From Paraburkholderia fynbosensis (GTDB taxonomy: Bacteria; Pseudomonadota; Gammaproteobacteria; Burkholderiales; Burkholderiaceae), in assembly GCF_902859935.1 (NCBI RefSeq), contig NZ_CADIKI010000018.1, positions 124,001-188,000 on the forward strand: 64,000 nucleotides of DNA, written 5' to 3'. The position numbers and the translations under genes are program-made. Below the pieces are notes generated by a model. The model was not told where the DNA came from, ran no database searches, and worked only from the letters and a program-made list of their open reading frames with translations. Position 1 is the first letter of the stretch. Every line of letters begins with the position of its first letter. Of this stretch, positions 52,712-60,767 are shown piece by piece.

Positions 52712-53728
52712 CTACGGCTGCCCCGCGCCCCCCGAGGCGCCGAACACCTGGCCAGTCACGTAACTTGCCTGCGTCGATGCGAGCTGCACGTACAGCGGCG
52801 CGATCTCCGCCGGCTGCCCCGGCCTGCCCAACGGAACCCGCTCGCCAAAGTGCGTCAGGTTCTCCATGGTCTGGCCGCCACTGACTTGCAAGGCGGTCCA
52901 GAAGGGGCCCGGCGCGACCGCGTTGACGCGTATGCCTCGTTTGACCATCTGTTTGGCGAGACCCTTTGTGAAGTTTGCTATGCCTGCCTTGGTCAGCGCG
53001 TAGTCAAGCAGGTTCTCCGACGGATCGTACGCATTGACCGAGGCCGTATTTATAATCGCGGCGCCGGGCGGCATGTGCGGGATGGCCGCCTTGGTGATCC
53101 AGAACATCGCGTAGAGGTTGGTGCGCAGCGTCCAGTCGAAATCTTCCGTACTTATGTCGAGGATCGAGTCGTGACTGTGCTGGCGTCCTGCATTGTTGAC
53201 CAGGATGTCAAGGCCGCGCATCTGCTGAACAGCGCTCGCAACCAATGCCTCGCAGAATGTCTCGCTACGGATATCGCCTGGCAACGCCACCGCTTGACGG
53301 CCCGCCGCGCGAATGATCTGCACCACTTCCCGCGCATCCGGTTCTTCCGCCGGCAGGTAAACGATCGCGACGTCGGCTCCTTCGCGCGCGAACGCGATGG
53401 CCGCTGCCCGCCCGATGCCCGAATCGCCACCGGTGATCAGCGCGCGCCGGCCAGTCAGTCTGCCGGTGCCGACATAGCTGGTTTCCCCATGGTCCGGGCG
53501 CGGTACCATGCGTCCAGCGAGGCCAGGCCACGGCTGTTGCTGGGCCGGAAACGGCGGGTGAGGATGCAGGCCGCGCGGATCAGCCAGTCCAGCCGCGTCG
53601 GCCGTGCCGGTCGCCTCTGGGCCGCTAGCTTGTCCGAACGCATGAGCGGCCACGCCTGTCATCAGTCCCGCTGCGGCGCCTTGCATCAACCTGCGGCGCG
53701 CTGTCGAAGGGGTGTCGTTGGATGGCAT
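52712..53728 (-). CDS. Exported SDR-family oxidoreductase
   Basis: A 338-residue short-chain dehydrogenase with a Tat-like leader (STARRRLMQGAAAGLMTGVA) ending near AHA-FG. The coenzyme motif is ALITGGDSGIGRAAAIAFAR (about 97-116), then NNAG, the catalytic Ser in IINTASVNAYD (about 233) and YALTKAGIANFTKGLAKQM with Tyr and Lys in YxxxK. The FPAQQQPWPG stretch before the domain is typical of YhdF/YghA-type enzymes. Substrate unknown; stress-linked aldehyde reduction is the family expectation. Confidence 0.9.
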   Translation of the reverse strand: MPSNDTPSTARRRLMQGAAAGLMTGVAAHAFGQASGPEATGTADAAGLADPRGLHPHPPFPAQQQPWPGLAGRMVPRPDHGETSYVGTGRLTGRRALITGGDSGIGRAAAIAFAREGADVAIVYLPAEEPDAREVVQIIRAAGRQAVALPGDIRSETFCEALVASAVQQMRGLDILVNNAGRQHSHDSILDISTEDFDWTLRTNLYAMFWITKAAIPHMPPGAAIINTASVNAYDPSENLLDYALTKAGIANFTKGLAKQMVKRGIRVNAVAPGPFWTALQVSGGQTMENLTHFGERVPLGRPGQPAEIAPLYVQLASTQASYVTGQVFGASGGAGQP

Positions 53729-54090
53729 ACAAAGCTCCTGTCAAGGACGGCCCGCCGCGCAGCCGCGGGAAAATCACGGATCAGCAAGCCGGATACCTGT
53801 TAAGGAGACCTTGCTTCTCGTGCGATCGCAGTTCACGACGATTCGCTCGGTTCAGCAGTGTGCCGGGCCGAACTGGCCGATGATGTTTTTGCAATGCCTG
53901 CTAATTCATTGCGCCCACGGTCGTCGAGGCGGAATCCTTCGCTCGACGGCCTTTTCCTAAGCGGTGCCCTTGCAGCGAATGCCGTTATCGCCGGATGAGG
54001 CGCACGGCAAAGCGCGCAGGGCCGGGTGGTTCTGGGCCCTGCGCGTGGCATCCAAGCTGCGTTGCGCTCCCCGCTGCGTTGACGAGCGGA
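53729..54090. other. Intergenic region, nothing recognised
   Basis: About 360 bp between the start of the SDR gene and the end of the DUF4142 gene. No terminator or small gene was seen. Confidence 0.35.
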
Positions 54091-54633
54091 CTACTGCGTC
54101 ACACCTTTTTTCGCCGCGAGATCTTGCGCCATTTTGTAATGTTCCTTAATCGTCGGGAGTCCCTTTTGCGCTGCTTTTTTCAGATCCGCATTCTGTCCAT
54201 CCGATATCTCTTTCTCAAACGCTGCGATGGTCGACCGATGACCTTCAAGGCCCACTTTCTTTATGTAAGCCTGATCGAACTCCTTCCCTTTCAGTGGCTT
54301 CAATGCGTCAAGCACGCTTGTGTCGGAATTGTCTTTCGGCACCTCGACGCCGTGCGGTGCGGCCATCTTCAGTTGCACTGTGAGCTTGGTATGGTCCAGC
54401 ATCATGTGATGAGCAAACGACTTCACATCCTTGTCGCTGGAATTGCTGGTCGCGAGCTTTGCTGCGTCGATTTCGGTCGACGACGACATGCTGGCCGCCT
54501 GAATAAAATCCTTGTCCGCCTGAGGCAAGGGGTTCGCCGAAGTCGTGGATGCGGCTTGGGTCTGCGCGTTGACCAAGGGTGAAACCAGCCCAAAAGAAGT
54601 ACATAGGGCTGCGATGATTGTGATTCGTTTCAT
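54091..54633 (-). CDS. DUF4142 periplasmic protein
   Basis: A 180-residue protein with a signal peptide (MKRITIIAALCTSFGLVSPL, cut near VNA). The DUF4142 core is helical: DKDFIQAASMSSSTEIDAAK, LATSNSSDKDVKSFAHHMML, DHTKLTVQLK and FDQAYIKKVGLEGHRSTIAA. The ferritin-like fold and the His-rich first half suggest possible metal binding, but the function is unknown. ATG 54633 has GGAG 9 bp upstream. It is monocistronic. Such proteins are often induced in stationary phase. Confidence 0.9.
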   Translation of the reverse strand: MKRITIIAALCTSFGLVSPLVNAQTQAASTTSANPLPQADKDFIQAASMSSSTEIDAAKLATSNSSDKDVKSFAHHMMLDHTKLTVQLKMAAPHGVEVPKDNSDTSVLDALKPLKGKEFDQAYIKKVGLEGHRSTIAAFEKEISDGQNADLKKAAQKGLPTIKEHYKMAQDLAAKKGVTQ

Positions 54634-55108
54634 GCGTGACATCTCCAGAAAGGGTAAGTGGGTAATGACGGCCGAAGATTCGTTGCGTCTACTGGCGGTA
54701 GCAACCGGCATGCCGGCTCCGCAAGCGCAGGCCTCGTTCACGCGCGATGTCAAGCTCGATGCCGATGTGTCTTCCGGGCCGCAAAGCCAGTCCGCAGGAA
54801 TACCGGTTGCACACGTTACAGAATGCGACCACGGCCATGTCGTGATCGCAAAACCGTTTCTGAGTCAGCGCCTTCGCCAGAATCTCTCGCTGCAGTGATC
54901 CCTGCAAACGGTCTGGGATCTCCAGCCTTCGTGCGTCGTGATCCCGATGGGCCTCTTTCATTCCGATCACAGCGTGGTGGCGAACGCATGCCTCCAGTTA
55001 ATGCACCGAGCCAAAAATGTCGGAGTCATGCTTATGAGGACGTGCTCTATCGAGCGATGCCCAACGCCGTACCGAACCGGTCGCGCTTGCTGCGCACCGT
55101 GACAGCTC
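54634..55108. other. Intergenic region, nothing recognised
   Basis: About 475 bp. Open frames on both strands give no conserved domain. Confidence 0.35.
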
Positions 55109-55194
55109 CTAAAAGATCGAGAACCGCATGGAAACAAGACCGCCCCGCTCCACGCATTTCCGTTGCAGTCCTGATCTACAACCGCGCCGACGAG

Positions 55195-55715
55195 TTGATT
55201 GCAACCCTCGCGTATGTTCGAGCCGCTCGATCGCCTCCTTGCCCGACGCCCCGAGTCGTACGAACGCGCCGTTCGCGCTCAACACCGCTTCGAGTGCGTC
55301 GCGCGCCTCTTCCTGATCGTCGATGGCCATGATTAGCAAACCTTCGAGCGGGCGGCGCGAGCGCCACGTTCGCTTCGGGATCAGCGACGGAGCGCAGCGG
55401 CAGGATCGTCACATAGGCGAGCCGCCCGCGCCAGGATATCAGCGTAAAGCTGCCGCCGCGGCTGTCAGCGCCGACTCCCTCCGTTGCGCGGCCGGCTGCG
55501 AAAGCTCTGCCGGCCTGTCGCCCATGCCGAACACGCTGACCCATGCGTGATTGTTATGGCGCCCCACGCGCAACGCAATGCGCTGCCCCGCACTTGCGTG
55601 CGCGATCCCCGTTGCGGCATAGATCAGCGATGAGCGGCTGGATGACGGTCGGGTCGCCGGTCACGCGCAGATCGTTGTCGCTGAGTTCTGCGTATAACGT
55701 CACGCCTGCATGCAA
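55195..55715 (-). pseudogene. Hybrid sensor histidine kinase, ATPase and receiver remnants
   Basis: Reading leftward on the minus strand, TLYAELSDNDLRVTGDPTVI, then QPLIADLCRN, is the start of an HATPase domain. After a shift GIAHASAGQRIALRVGRHNN continues with HAWVSVFGMGDRP. Another shift leads to LLIMAIDDQEEARDALEAVL and SANGAFVRLGASGKEAIERL, the start of a receiver domain, which is cut before its phosphorylation site. This is the order of a hybrid kinase with C-terminal receiver. At least two frameshifts and a truncation inactivate it. Confidence 0.72.
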
Positions 55716-55895
55716 GGAACGCGCAATAAAAGCTCAGGCGAGGTTGATGTCGTGTCCCCGTACCCTTTCTTCCTTGCGACGGGGCAACTCGCGGCAACCA
55801 CCCCAGGCACCCGACACGGCGCGTCCGACCCTTACTGAGGCACAGGGCTTGCTGCGTCTATAAGCGATACAGACAACACGAACCGAGCCACGTCG

Positions 55896-56372
55896 ATGAT
55901 CAACCTCATGCCGATTTTCCGTCGCGCGACGGTGTCAGGCAGCGCAGCGGGTTGCGCTGCCGCTGTCACCGCCGCTCTCCGGGCACCGCGGGAAGGCAGT
56001 ACCCCGTACGCGCCGATCAACGCGATCGCCCACTGTCTATGGCCTCGGACCGCGTTCGCTGAGACTGGACCCAGCGCGCGCTTCACGCTGACGGGGTTGG
56101 CGATCAACCAGTCGGCCGCGGTCTTCTGGGGCATCGTCTACGAGATGTTGCTGGCACGGCGACGTCGGGCCGCCCCCGCGCATCTGAAGCGGGCCGCGAC
56201 GATTGCCACCGCCGGCGCGACTGCCGCGCTAGCCTATGCGGTCGACTATCACGTGGTGCCGAAGCGGTTGACCCCCGGCTTCGAGGCCCACCTTTCCAGC
56301 CGGTCGATGTTCTACGTTTATGCGGCGCTGGCGGCCGGACTGGCGTTAGTCGCGCTGAGCCGTGACGAGTAA
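55896..56372 (+). CDS. Conserved membrane protein, paralogue of 41882-42544
   Basis: A 158-residue protein with about four membrane segments: SGSAAGCAAAVTAALRA, FTLTGLAINQSAAVFWGIVY, TIATAGATAALAYAVDYHVV and FYVYAALAAGLALVAL. It shares the motif YxVVPKRLTPGFE and overall layout with the 220-residue protein at 41882-42544 but lacks that protein's charged insertion. A second ATG at 55908 is possible. The family is common in Burkholderia; function unknown. Confidence 0.8.
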   Translation: MINLMPIFRRATVSGSAAGCAAAVTAALRAPREGSTPYAPINAIAHCLWPRTAFAETGPSARFTLTGLAINQSAAVFWGIVYEMLLARRRRAAPAHLKRAATIATAGATAALAYAVDYHVVPKRLTPGFEAHLSSRSMFYVYAALAAGLALVALSRDE

Positions 56373-56463
56373 GTGGACCGGATGGACGTACAACCTGAGC
56401 AAGAGCCTGCCCGACTCGTGCTCCACGTCGGATCATCGGTCCGCTTGCACGGTACTGCCGATC

Positions 56464-57162
56464 CTATCGGCAGATGCGGTAGGAACCCATGTCGACATGA
56501 AAGTGTGTCCGGTGCATCGCGTCGTAGTCAGGACTGAGCACCGCATGAAATACCGTGCACGCACCATCGCGAGCGCGCCTCGTGAACGCCCCGGCGCGCG
56601 TGTCGCTCGACCAGTCGCGCGCAATGCTGATTCGCGTGCCGTCCATGAGCACGAAACCATTAATGTCGAGCGCATTGGCGAACGCGTGTTGACTCAACGG
56701 CCCTTGCGAGGCGTGATCGACGTTGCGGCACGCGTAGCTGCCGACGTGCAGGATTTGCCGCACGCCCTCCCCATAAGTTGCCTGCGCAGCGGGCTGCAGG
56801 TAGTGCCGATCGTACATCGCCAGCGCGAGGGCAAGCGGGCACGTCGCGAGAAAGCTGCTGCTCACGCGGGCCTCGTCGAATCGCTCGACGCGCAGTACAT
56901 CGTGCAGTTGACAGGGTTGGGGGGTGCTCTGATCGGCCACCGGCACGTAGCTCACACGTGCAGTGTCCAACGCGGCGCGACAAGCCGCTGGATCTTGCGT
57001 AGCGCGCCAAAACTTCCATGAGGTCAAAGGTCCCACCGGCGCCTTCACGTCCAGCGGCGCAAAAGGATTCCAGCGCTCGGGCAGCCGGATGCGATGCGCG
57101 GCAACGAGCCAGGCGCAAACGATCGCTACCAGCGCAGCCAGCAGCAGTGAAATGTGCCGCAT
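56464..57162 (-). CDS. Extensin-like C-terminal domain protein
   Basis: A 232-residue protein with an N-terminal membrane anchor (LLAALVAIVCAWLVAAHRI). The Extensin_like_C domain follows: CRAALDTARVSYVPVADQST, CQLHDVLRVER, VGSYACRNVDHASQGPLSQH, AFANALDINGF and the late CTVFHAVLSPDY with HRTHFHVDMG. Conserved Cys, His and Asp residues resemble those of peptidase folds of the LAS type, so a zinc-dependent envelope peptidase is possible but unproven. It stands alone. Confidence 0.9.
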   Translation of the reverse strand: MRHISLLLAALVAIVCAWLVAAHRIRLPERWNPFAPLDVKAPVGPLTSWKFWRATQDPAACRAALDTARVSYVPVADQSTPQPCQLHDVLRVERFDEARVSSSFLATCPLALALAMYDRHYLQPAAQATYGEGVRQILHVGSYACRNVDHASQGPLSQHAFANALDINGFVLMDGTRISIARDWSSDTRAGAFTRRARDGACTVFHAVLSPDYDAMHRTHFHVDMGSYRICR

Positions 57163-57623
57163 ACCAACCCTCTACTGTGGACGCAGGCGAATTCCAGCGC
57201 CGTAATCCCGCGCTGGCGCGACGACCTTCATGGCGTAACAAAAGCGCGGCCTCGCTGCCGTCAGCGCAGGCGGCGATGCGGGCGCCAATGCGCATATCGT
57301 GAAGTGCGCTTAGACATCGCGATCACATAGACCGGGCTCCACCTCAGCAACTGCAATGTCCCTTCCATTGCGAAAGTCCATCCAGGAGGGACATGAAAGG
57401 CCGGATCCGTAAAGCGGCGTTCGTGGTGTCAAACCTGGAGCATGCCGTAGGCAATAACAATCGGGGCAGCGCCGGCTAACGTGAGCGGGCAGATCGAAAC
57501 GCAACCCGTACTTCGCCCTCGGGCAAGCTGTCTCACGATAGGGTAAAGGCCGCACGAAATCGCAGCGCGCGGCTTGCAACGCCCACGCTCACCGATGCAA
57601 AGCAATCGCGCGCACGCCATAAT
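57163..57623. other. Intergenic region, nothing recognised
   Basis: About 460 bp between the extensin-like gene start and the end of the oxidoreductase gene. Only chance frames were seen. Confidence 0.35.
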
Positions 57624-58574
57624 TCACGCTTCAGCTTTCTGTGCCATATCGACCACGATCTTGCCGCGCACGTGTCCTTTTTCGAGCGTTGCCAATGCAT
57701 TGGGCGTGGCAGCGAATGGATAGGTTGCCGTCACCTTGACAACGACCTCGCCTACATCAATCAGGCGGCCAATTTCCGAGAGTTGCTTTCCGTCGGGTCG
57801 CGCGGTGTAGCGGGTGGCCCGTGCGCCGTGGTTGGTCGCCTCGATCTGCGAAGGCTCGTTCAGCGTGGAGATCAACGCGCCGCCGGACTTCACTACGGCC
57901 CACGAACGCTGCTGCGTTTCTCCGCCGACAAGATCGAACACCAGATCCATATCGCGCGCGATGTCTTCAAATCTTTGCTGCGAATAGGCGATCACGTGAT
58001 CGGCGCCGAGTGCTCGCACGAACTCCACGCCATCGCCCGACGCGGTGACGAATACTTCTGCGCATCTGTTCTTCGCGAACTGCACCGCAAAATGTCCGAC
58101 GCCTCCCGCACCGGCATGAATCAGCACACGCTCGCCGGCATTCAGATAACCGTGATCGAAGAGTCCCTGCCATGCGGTGAGCGCGGCGAGAGGCACCGCA
58201 CCGGCGACCACCCAGTCAACCTTCGCCGGACGGCGCGCCAGCGCGCTCGCCTCGACGACGACGAACTCCGCGTAGGCGCCCTGCCCTTGGCCGACGAAGC
58301 CGTACACTTCGTCACCCGCCTTCCATGGCGACGCCTCTTTACCAACCGCCTCGACCACCCCGGCAAAATCGCGCCCTAGCGTGTAAGGCAGCTTGTCCTG
58401 GCCTACCAACGGATACTTTCCCGCACGCGTCTTGTTATCGACCGGATTGGCACTCGCGGCGCGCACACGAACCAGGACTTCGTGATCCGCCGGCATCGGC
58501 ACATCGATCTTCTGCCGTTTGAAAACCTCGGGACCGCCGAACTCGTGAATACGATAAGCAAACATCTGATGCAT
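57624..58574 (-). CDS. NADP-dependent quinone-type oxidoreductase (medium-chain, zinc-free)
   Basis: A 316-residue protein. ATG 58574 has a GGGAG site; the long frame upstream is not conserved. The GroES-like part shows LVRVRAASANPVDNKTRAGK and LPYTLGRDFAGVVEAVGKEA. The nucleotide fold shows ERVLIHAGAGGVGHFAVQFA (about 140-160). No structural zinc cysteines are present, as in quinone reductases of the QOR group. The end KGHVRGKIVVDM is typical. It probably reduces quinones or enones. Confidence 0.9.
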   Translation of the reverse strand: MHQMFAYRIHEFGGPEVFKRQKIDVPMPADHEVLVRVRAASANPVDNKTRAGKYPLVGQDKLPYTLGRDFAGVVEAVGKEASPWKAGDEVYGFVGQGQGAYAEFVVVEASALARRPAKVDWVVAGAVPLAALTAWQGLFDHGYLNAGERVLIHAGAGGVGHFAVQFAKNRCAEVFVTASGDGVEFVRALGADHVIAYSQQRFEDIARDMDLVFDLVGGETQQRSWAVVKSGGALISTLNEPSQIEATNHGARATRYTARPDGKQLSEIGRLIDVGEVVVKVTATYPFAATPNALATLEKGHVRGKIVVDMAQKAEA

Positions 58575-58791
58575 TGTTAGCTCCCTGAAAGAGCCGCCGC
58601 CGGCTAGTAAGGCACGGCAGGGTTGGGACGATGTTCTCTCCCCACCGCGCAAACGGCGTTCCTCGTGGGCACGCGAGAACGCCGACAGACCTGAAAACTT
58701 CGATTCTGCCGTTGGGAGATGGAGTTGCAGGCCTCTGCCCGTCGCAATCGAGCCGCCCCTGGAAAAGGCGCGACGCGTCCCACGAACCCCC

Positions 58792-59067
58792 TTATTGGCT
58801 TGCCCCACTTGCCGGCGTGCTCACCACCGGCGATTCACCGCTCGCGGCGTTGGAGCCGCTCGCCGCTGCGCCAGCGGCACTGCTCGCACGATTCGCCGCG
58901 TCGCTGCTACCTGGCGTGCCGCTCACTCCCGCCGAATTGCTCATGACGCCGCTGCTGCCCGTGCTCAGAGCATCGTTGCCGTTGTCCGTGCGCTTGCAGG
59001 CGGGAGCGGCCGCCGCGAATGCAGCCACAAGAAGCGCGACGAGTGCGTTTTTCAGAATTCGATCCAC
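58792..59067 (-). CDS. Small Ala/Ser-rich lipoprotein
   Basis: A 91-residue protein starting at GTG 59067, 7 bp after an AGGAG site; an ATG seven codons earlier would place the ribosome site inside the gene. The signal VALLVAAFAAAAPACKRTDN carries a lipobox-like Cys. The mature part is low complexity (SGSSGVMSNSAGVSGTPGSS) and ends TPASGASQ, as does the lipoprotein at 49309-49461. Function unknown. Confidence 0.65.
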   Translation of the reverse strand: MDRILKNALVALLVAAFAAAAPACKRTDNGNDALSTGSSGVMSNSAGVSGTPGSSDAANRASSAAGAAASGSNAASGESPVVSTPASGASQ

Positions 59068-59138
59068 GATATGACTCCTGTAACTCAACCTTCGTCTCGA
59101 CGGTTCCGCCGGCGCGACGTTGGATTACCAGCATCAGT

Positions 59139-59584
59139 CATGCCAAACTACAACCGCCAGGCAGGGCTGAAAATAGCGGGCGAGATGCTGCCGCAGGAAC
59201 GCAACCGCGTCATGCTCGCTGAGGAAAAGGACCAGTACGGCCTGCCCGTCGCGCGCGTCACGTACTCCTGGTGCGCTAACGACAAACGCCTGATCGACCA
59301 TTCGATCGGCTTCACGCAATGCATGCTCGCGCCGGGGCGGCTCGGAGATCTGGCGCGAAACCGTCGACACCTGCCATCTAAACGGCACCGCGCGCATGGG
59401 CGACGATCCTGCGACGAGCGACGTGGATGCCGACTGCCGCAGTTGGGACATCCGCAACCTGTGGATCTGCGCCGGCTCGGTGTTTCCGACCGTTGGCGGC
59501 GTGAATCCGTCGTTGACGATTCAGGCCATTGCGTGCCGCACCGCCGATCGCATCAAGGCCATTGCAGCGCGCGGACAACTGTAG
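59139..59584 (+). pseudogene. GMC-family flavin oxidoreductase, C-terminal fragment
   Basis: The first frame reads NRVMLAEEKDQYGLPVARVT then YSWCANDKRLIDHSIGF. A shift near 59340 leads to EIWRETVDTCHLNGTARMGD, DVDADCRSWDIRNLWICAGS and VFPTVGGVNPSLTIQAIACR before the stop at 59584. The His of CHLNGTARMG and the Asn of GVNPSLT are the conserved catalytic pair of GMC enzymes. The FAD-binding half is missing, so the fragment cannot be active. Confidence 0.85.
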
Positions 59585-59812
59585 ACAGCGCGCGTGCAAG
59601 CGGCTTGTCAGGCACTTCGTTTGCTACCGACGAGAGATGATGGGACCGCAAATGTGGTCCGATCGTTTGAGCACGTTATGACATAAGCACGATTCACCCC
59701 CGCCAGTTTCCGACCGACCGCTCAGGAGCGAGCGCATGCATTTGCATTGGCACGAGTCCGCCGCCAGCCTCGCGCGGCGCCTAGCGCATTACCGACGACG
59801 AGCGGCGTCGTG

Positions 59813-60757
59813 ATGCCGGGCTCCACTCCCCTCGCGTACTTTCTGCATAGCGCCGGACCGGCTTCGCGGCCGGTGCTCGTGCTGGGTTGGGCGTTGGCCG
59901 CGCTGTGCGTCGGCGTGTGCATGATCGTCGGCGCGCTGCTGCTTTACGCGATGCTTCATCGACGAGGTGCGAGCGGGGCTCGGATGACCGAGAGCGGCGG
60001 CGGCCGTGCAGTACTGACCGGCACGCTGATCTCAACGGTGCTGCTGTTGGCGGCGCTGATCTACATGCTGTGGGTACTCGCGGTGGTCGCATCGCCTTCA
60101 CGCGAACCGGCGCTGACCATCAACGTGACCGCGTATGACTGGTGGTGGAAAGCGGATTACGGCGCTGACAGTCCCGAGCATTTCACGACGGCGAACGAGA
60201 TTCACATTCCCGTTGGCGAACCGGTGCAGGTGAATCTGAAAAGCGCGGACGTGATACACGCGTTCTGGGTGCCGGCCCTCGCCGGAAAAACCCAGACCAT
60301 TCCGGGCCAGGTGAACCGTCAATGGATTCAGGCGGATCATCCGGGCGTCTATCGCGGGCAATGCACGCAGTACTGCGGCGCGCAGCATGCGCATATGGCT
60401 TTCGAGGTGATCGCCGAAAGCCAGCAAGACTACGAGAAGTGGTACGACGCGCAAGCGCGCCCCGCTGCGCCGTCTGCGTCCGCCGACGCCACGCGCGGCC
60501 AGCATCTGTTCATGGAACACTGCGCGGGTTGCCACACGGTGCGCGGCAGCGACGCCGCTGGCGTGCAGGCGCCCGATCTGACGCATCTGCTGAGCCGCCG
60601 TCTGATCGCCGCGGGCGCGCTGGAGAATACACCTGACAATGTGATGAAATGGATCGCGCACGCGCAGGAGATCAAACCGCAGTCGCTGATGCCTGACATC
60701 AAGCTCAGCCCGAACGACGGACGCGACCTTGCCGCGTATCTCGCAACACTCAACTGA
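59813..60757 (+). CDS. Cytochrome c oxidase subunit II, caa3-type with fused cytochrome c
   Basis: A 314-residue protein. ATG 59813 is preferred; the longer frame has only a TTG. Two membrane helices (about 22-50 and 65-90) precede the CuA domain: a His in DVIHAFWVPALAG (about 145) and C-x3-C-x3-H-x2-M in GQCTQYCGAQHAHMAF (about 182-197). A C-terminal cytochrome c domain has HCAGCHTVRGSDAAG (about 237-251) and a late Met in PQSLMPDIKLS. It accepts electrons from cytochrome c and hands them to subunit I. The catalytic subunit gene starts 10 bp later. Confidence 0.93.
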   Translation: MPGSTPLAYFLHSAGPASRPVLVLGWALAALCVGVCMIVGALLLYAMLHRRGASGARMTESGGGRAVLTGTLISTVLLLAALIYMLWVLAVVASPSREPALTINVTAYDWWWKADYGADSPEHFTTANEIHIPVGEPVQVNLKSADVIHAFWVPALAGKTQTIPGQVNRQWIQADHPGVYRGQCTQYCGAQHAHMAFEVIAESQQDYEKWYDAQARPAAPSASADATRGQHLFMEHCAGCHTVRGSDAAGVQAPDLTHLLSRRLIAAGALENTPDNVMKWIAHAQEIKPQSLMPDIKLSPNDGRDLAAYLATLN

Positions 60758-60767
60758 CAGGACCAAC

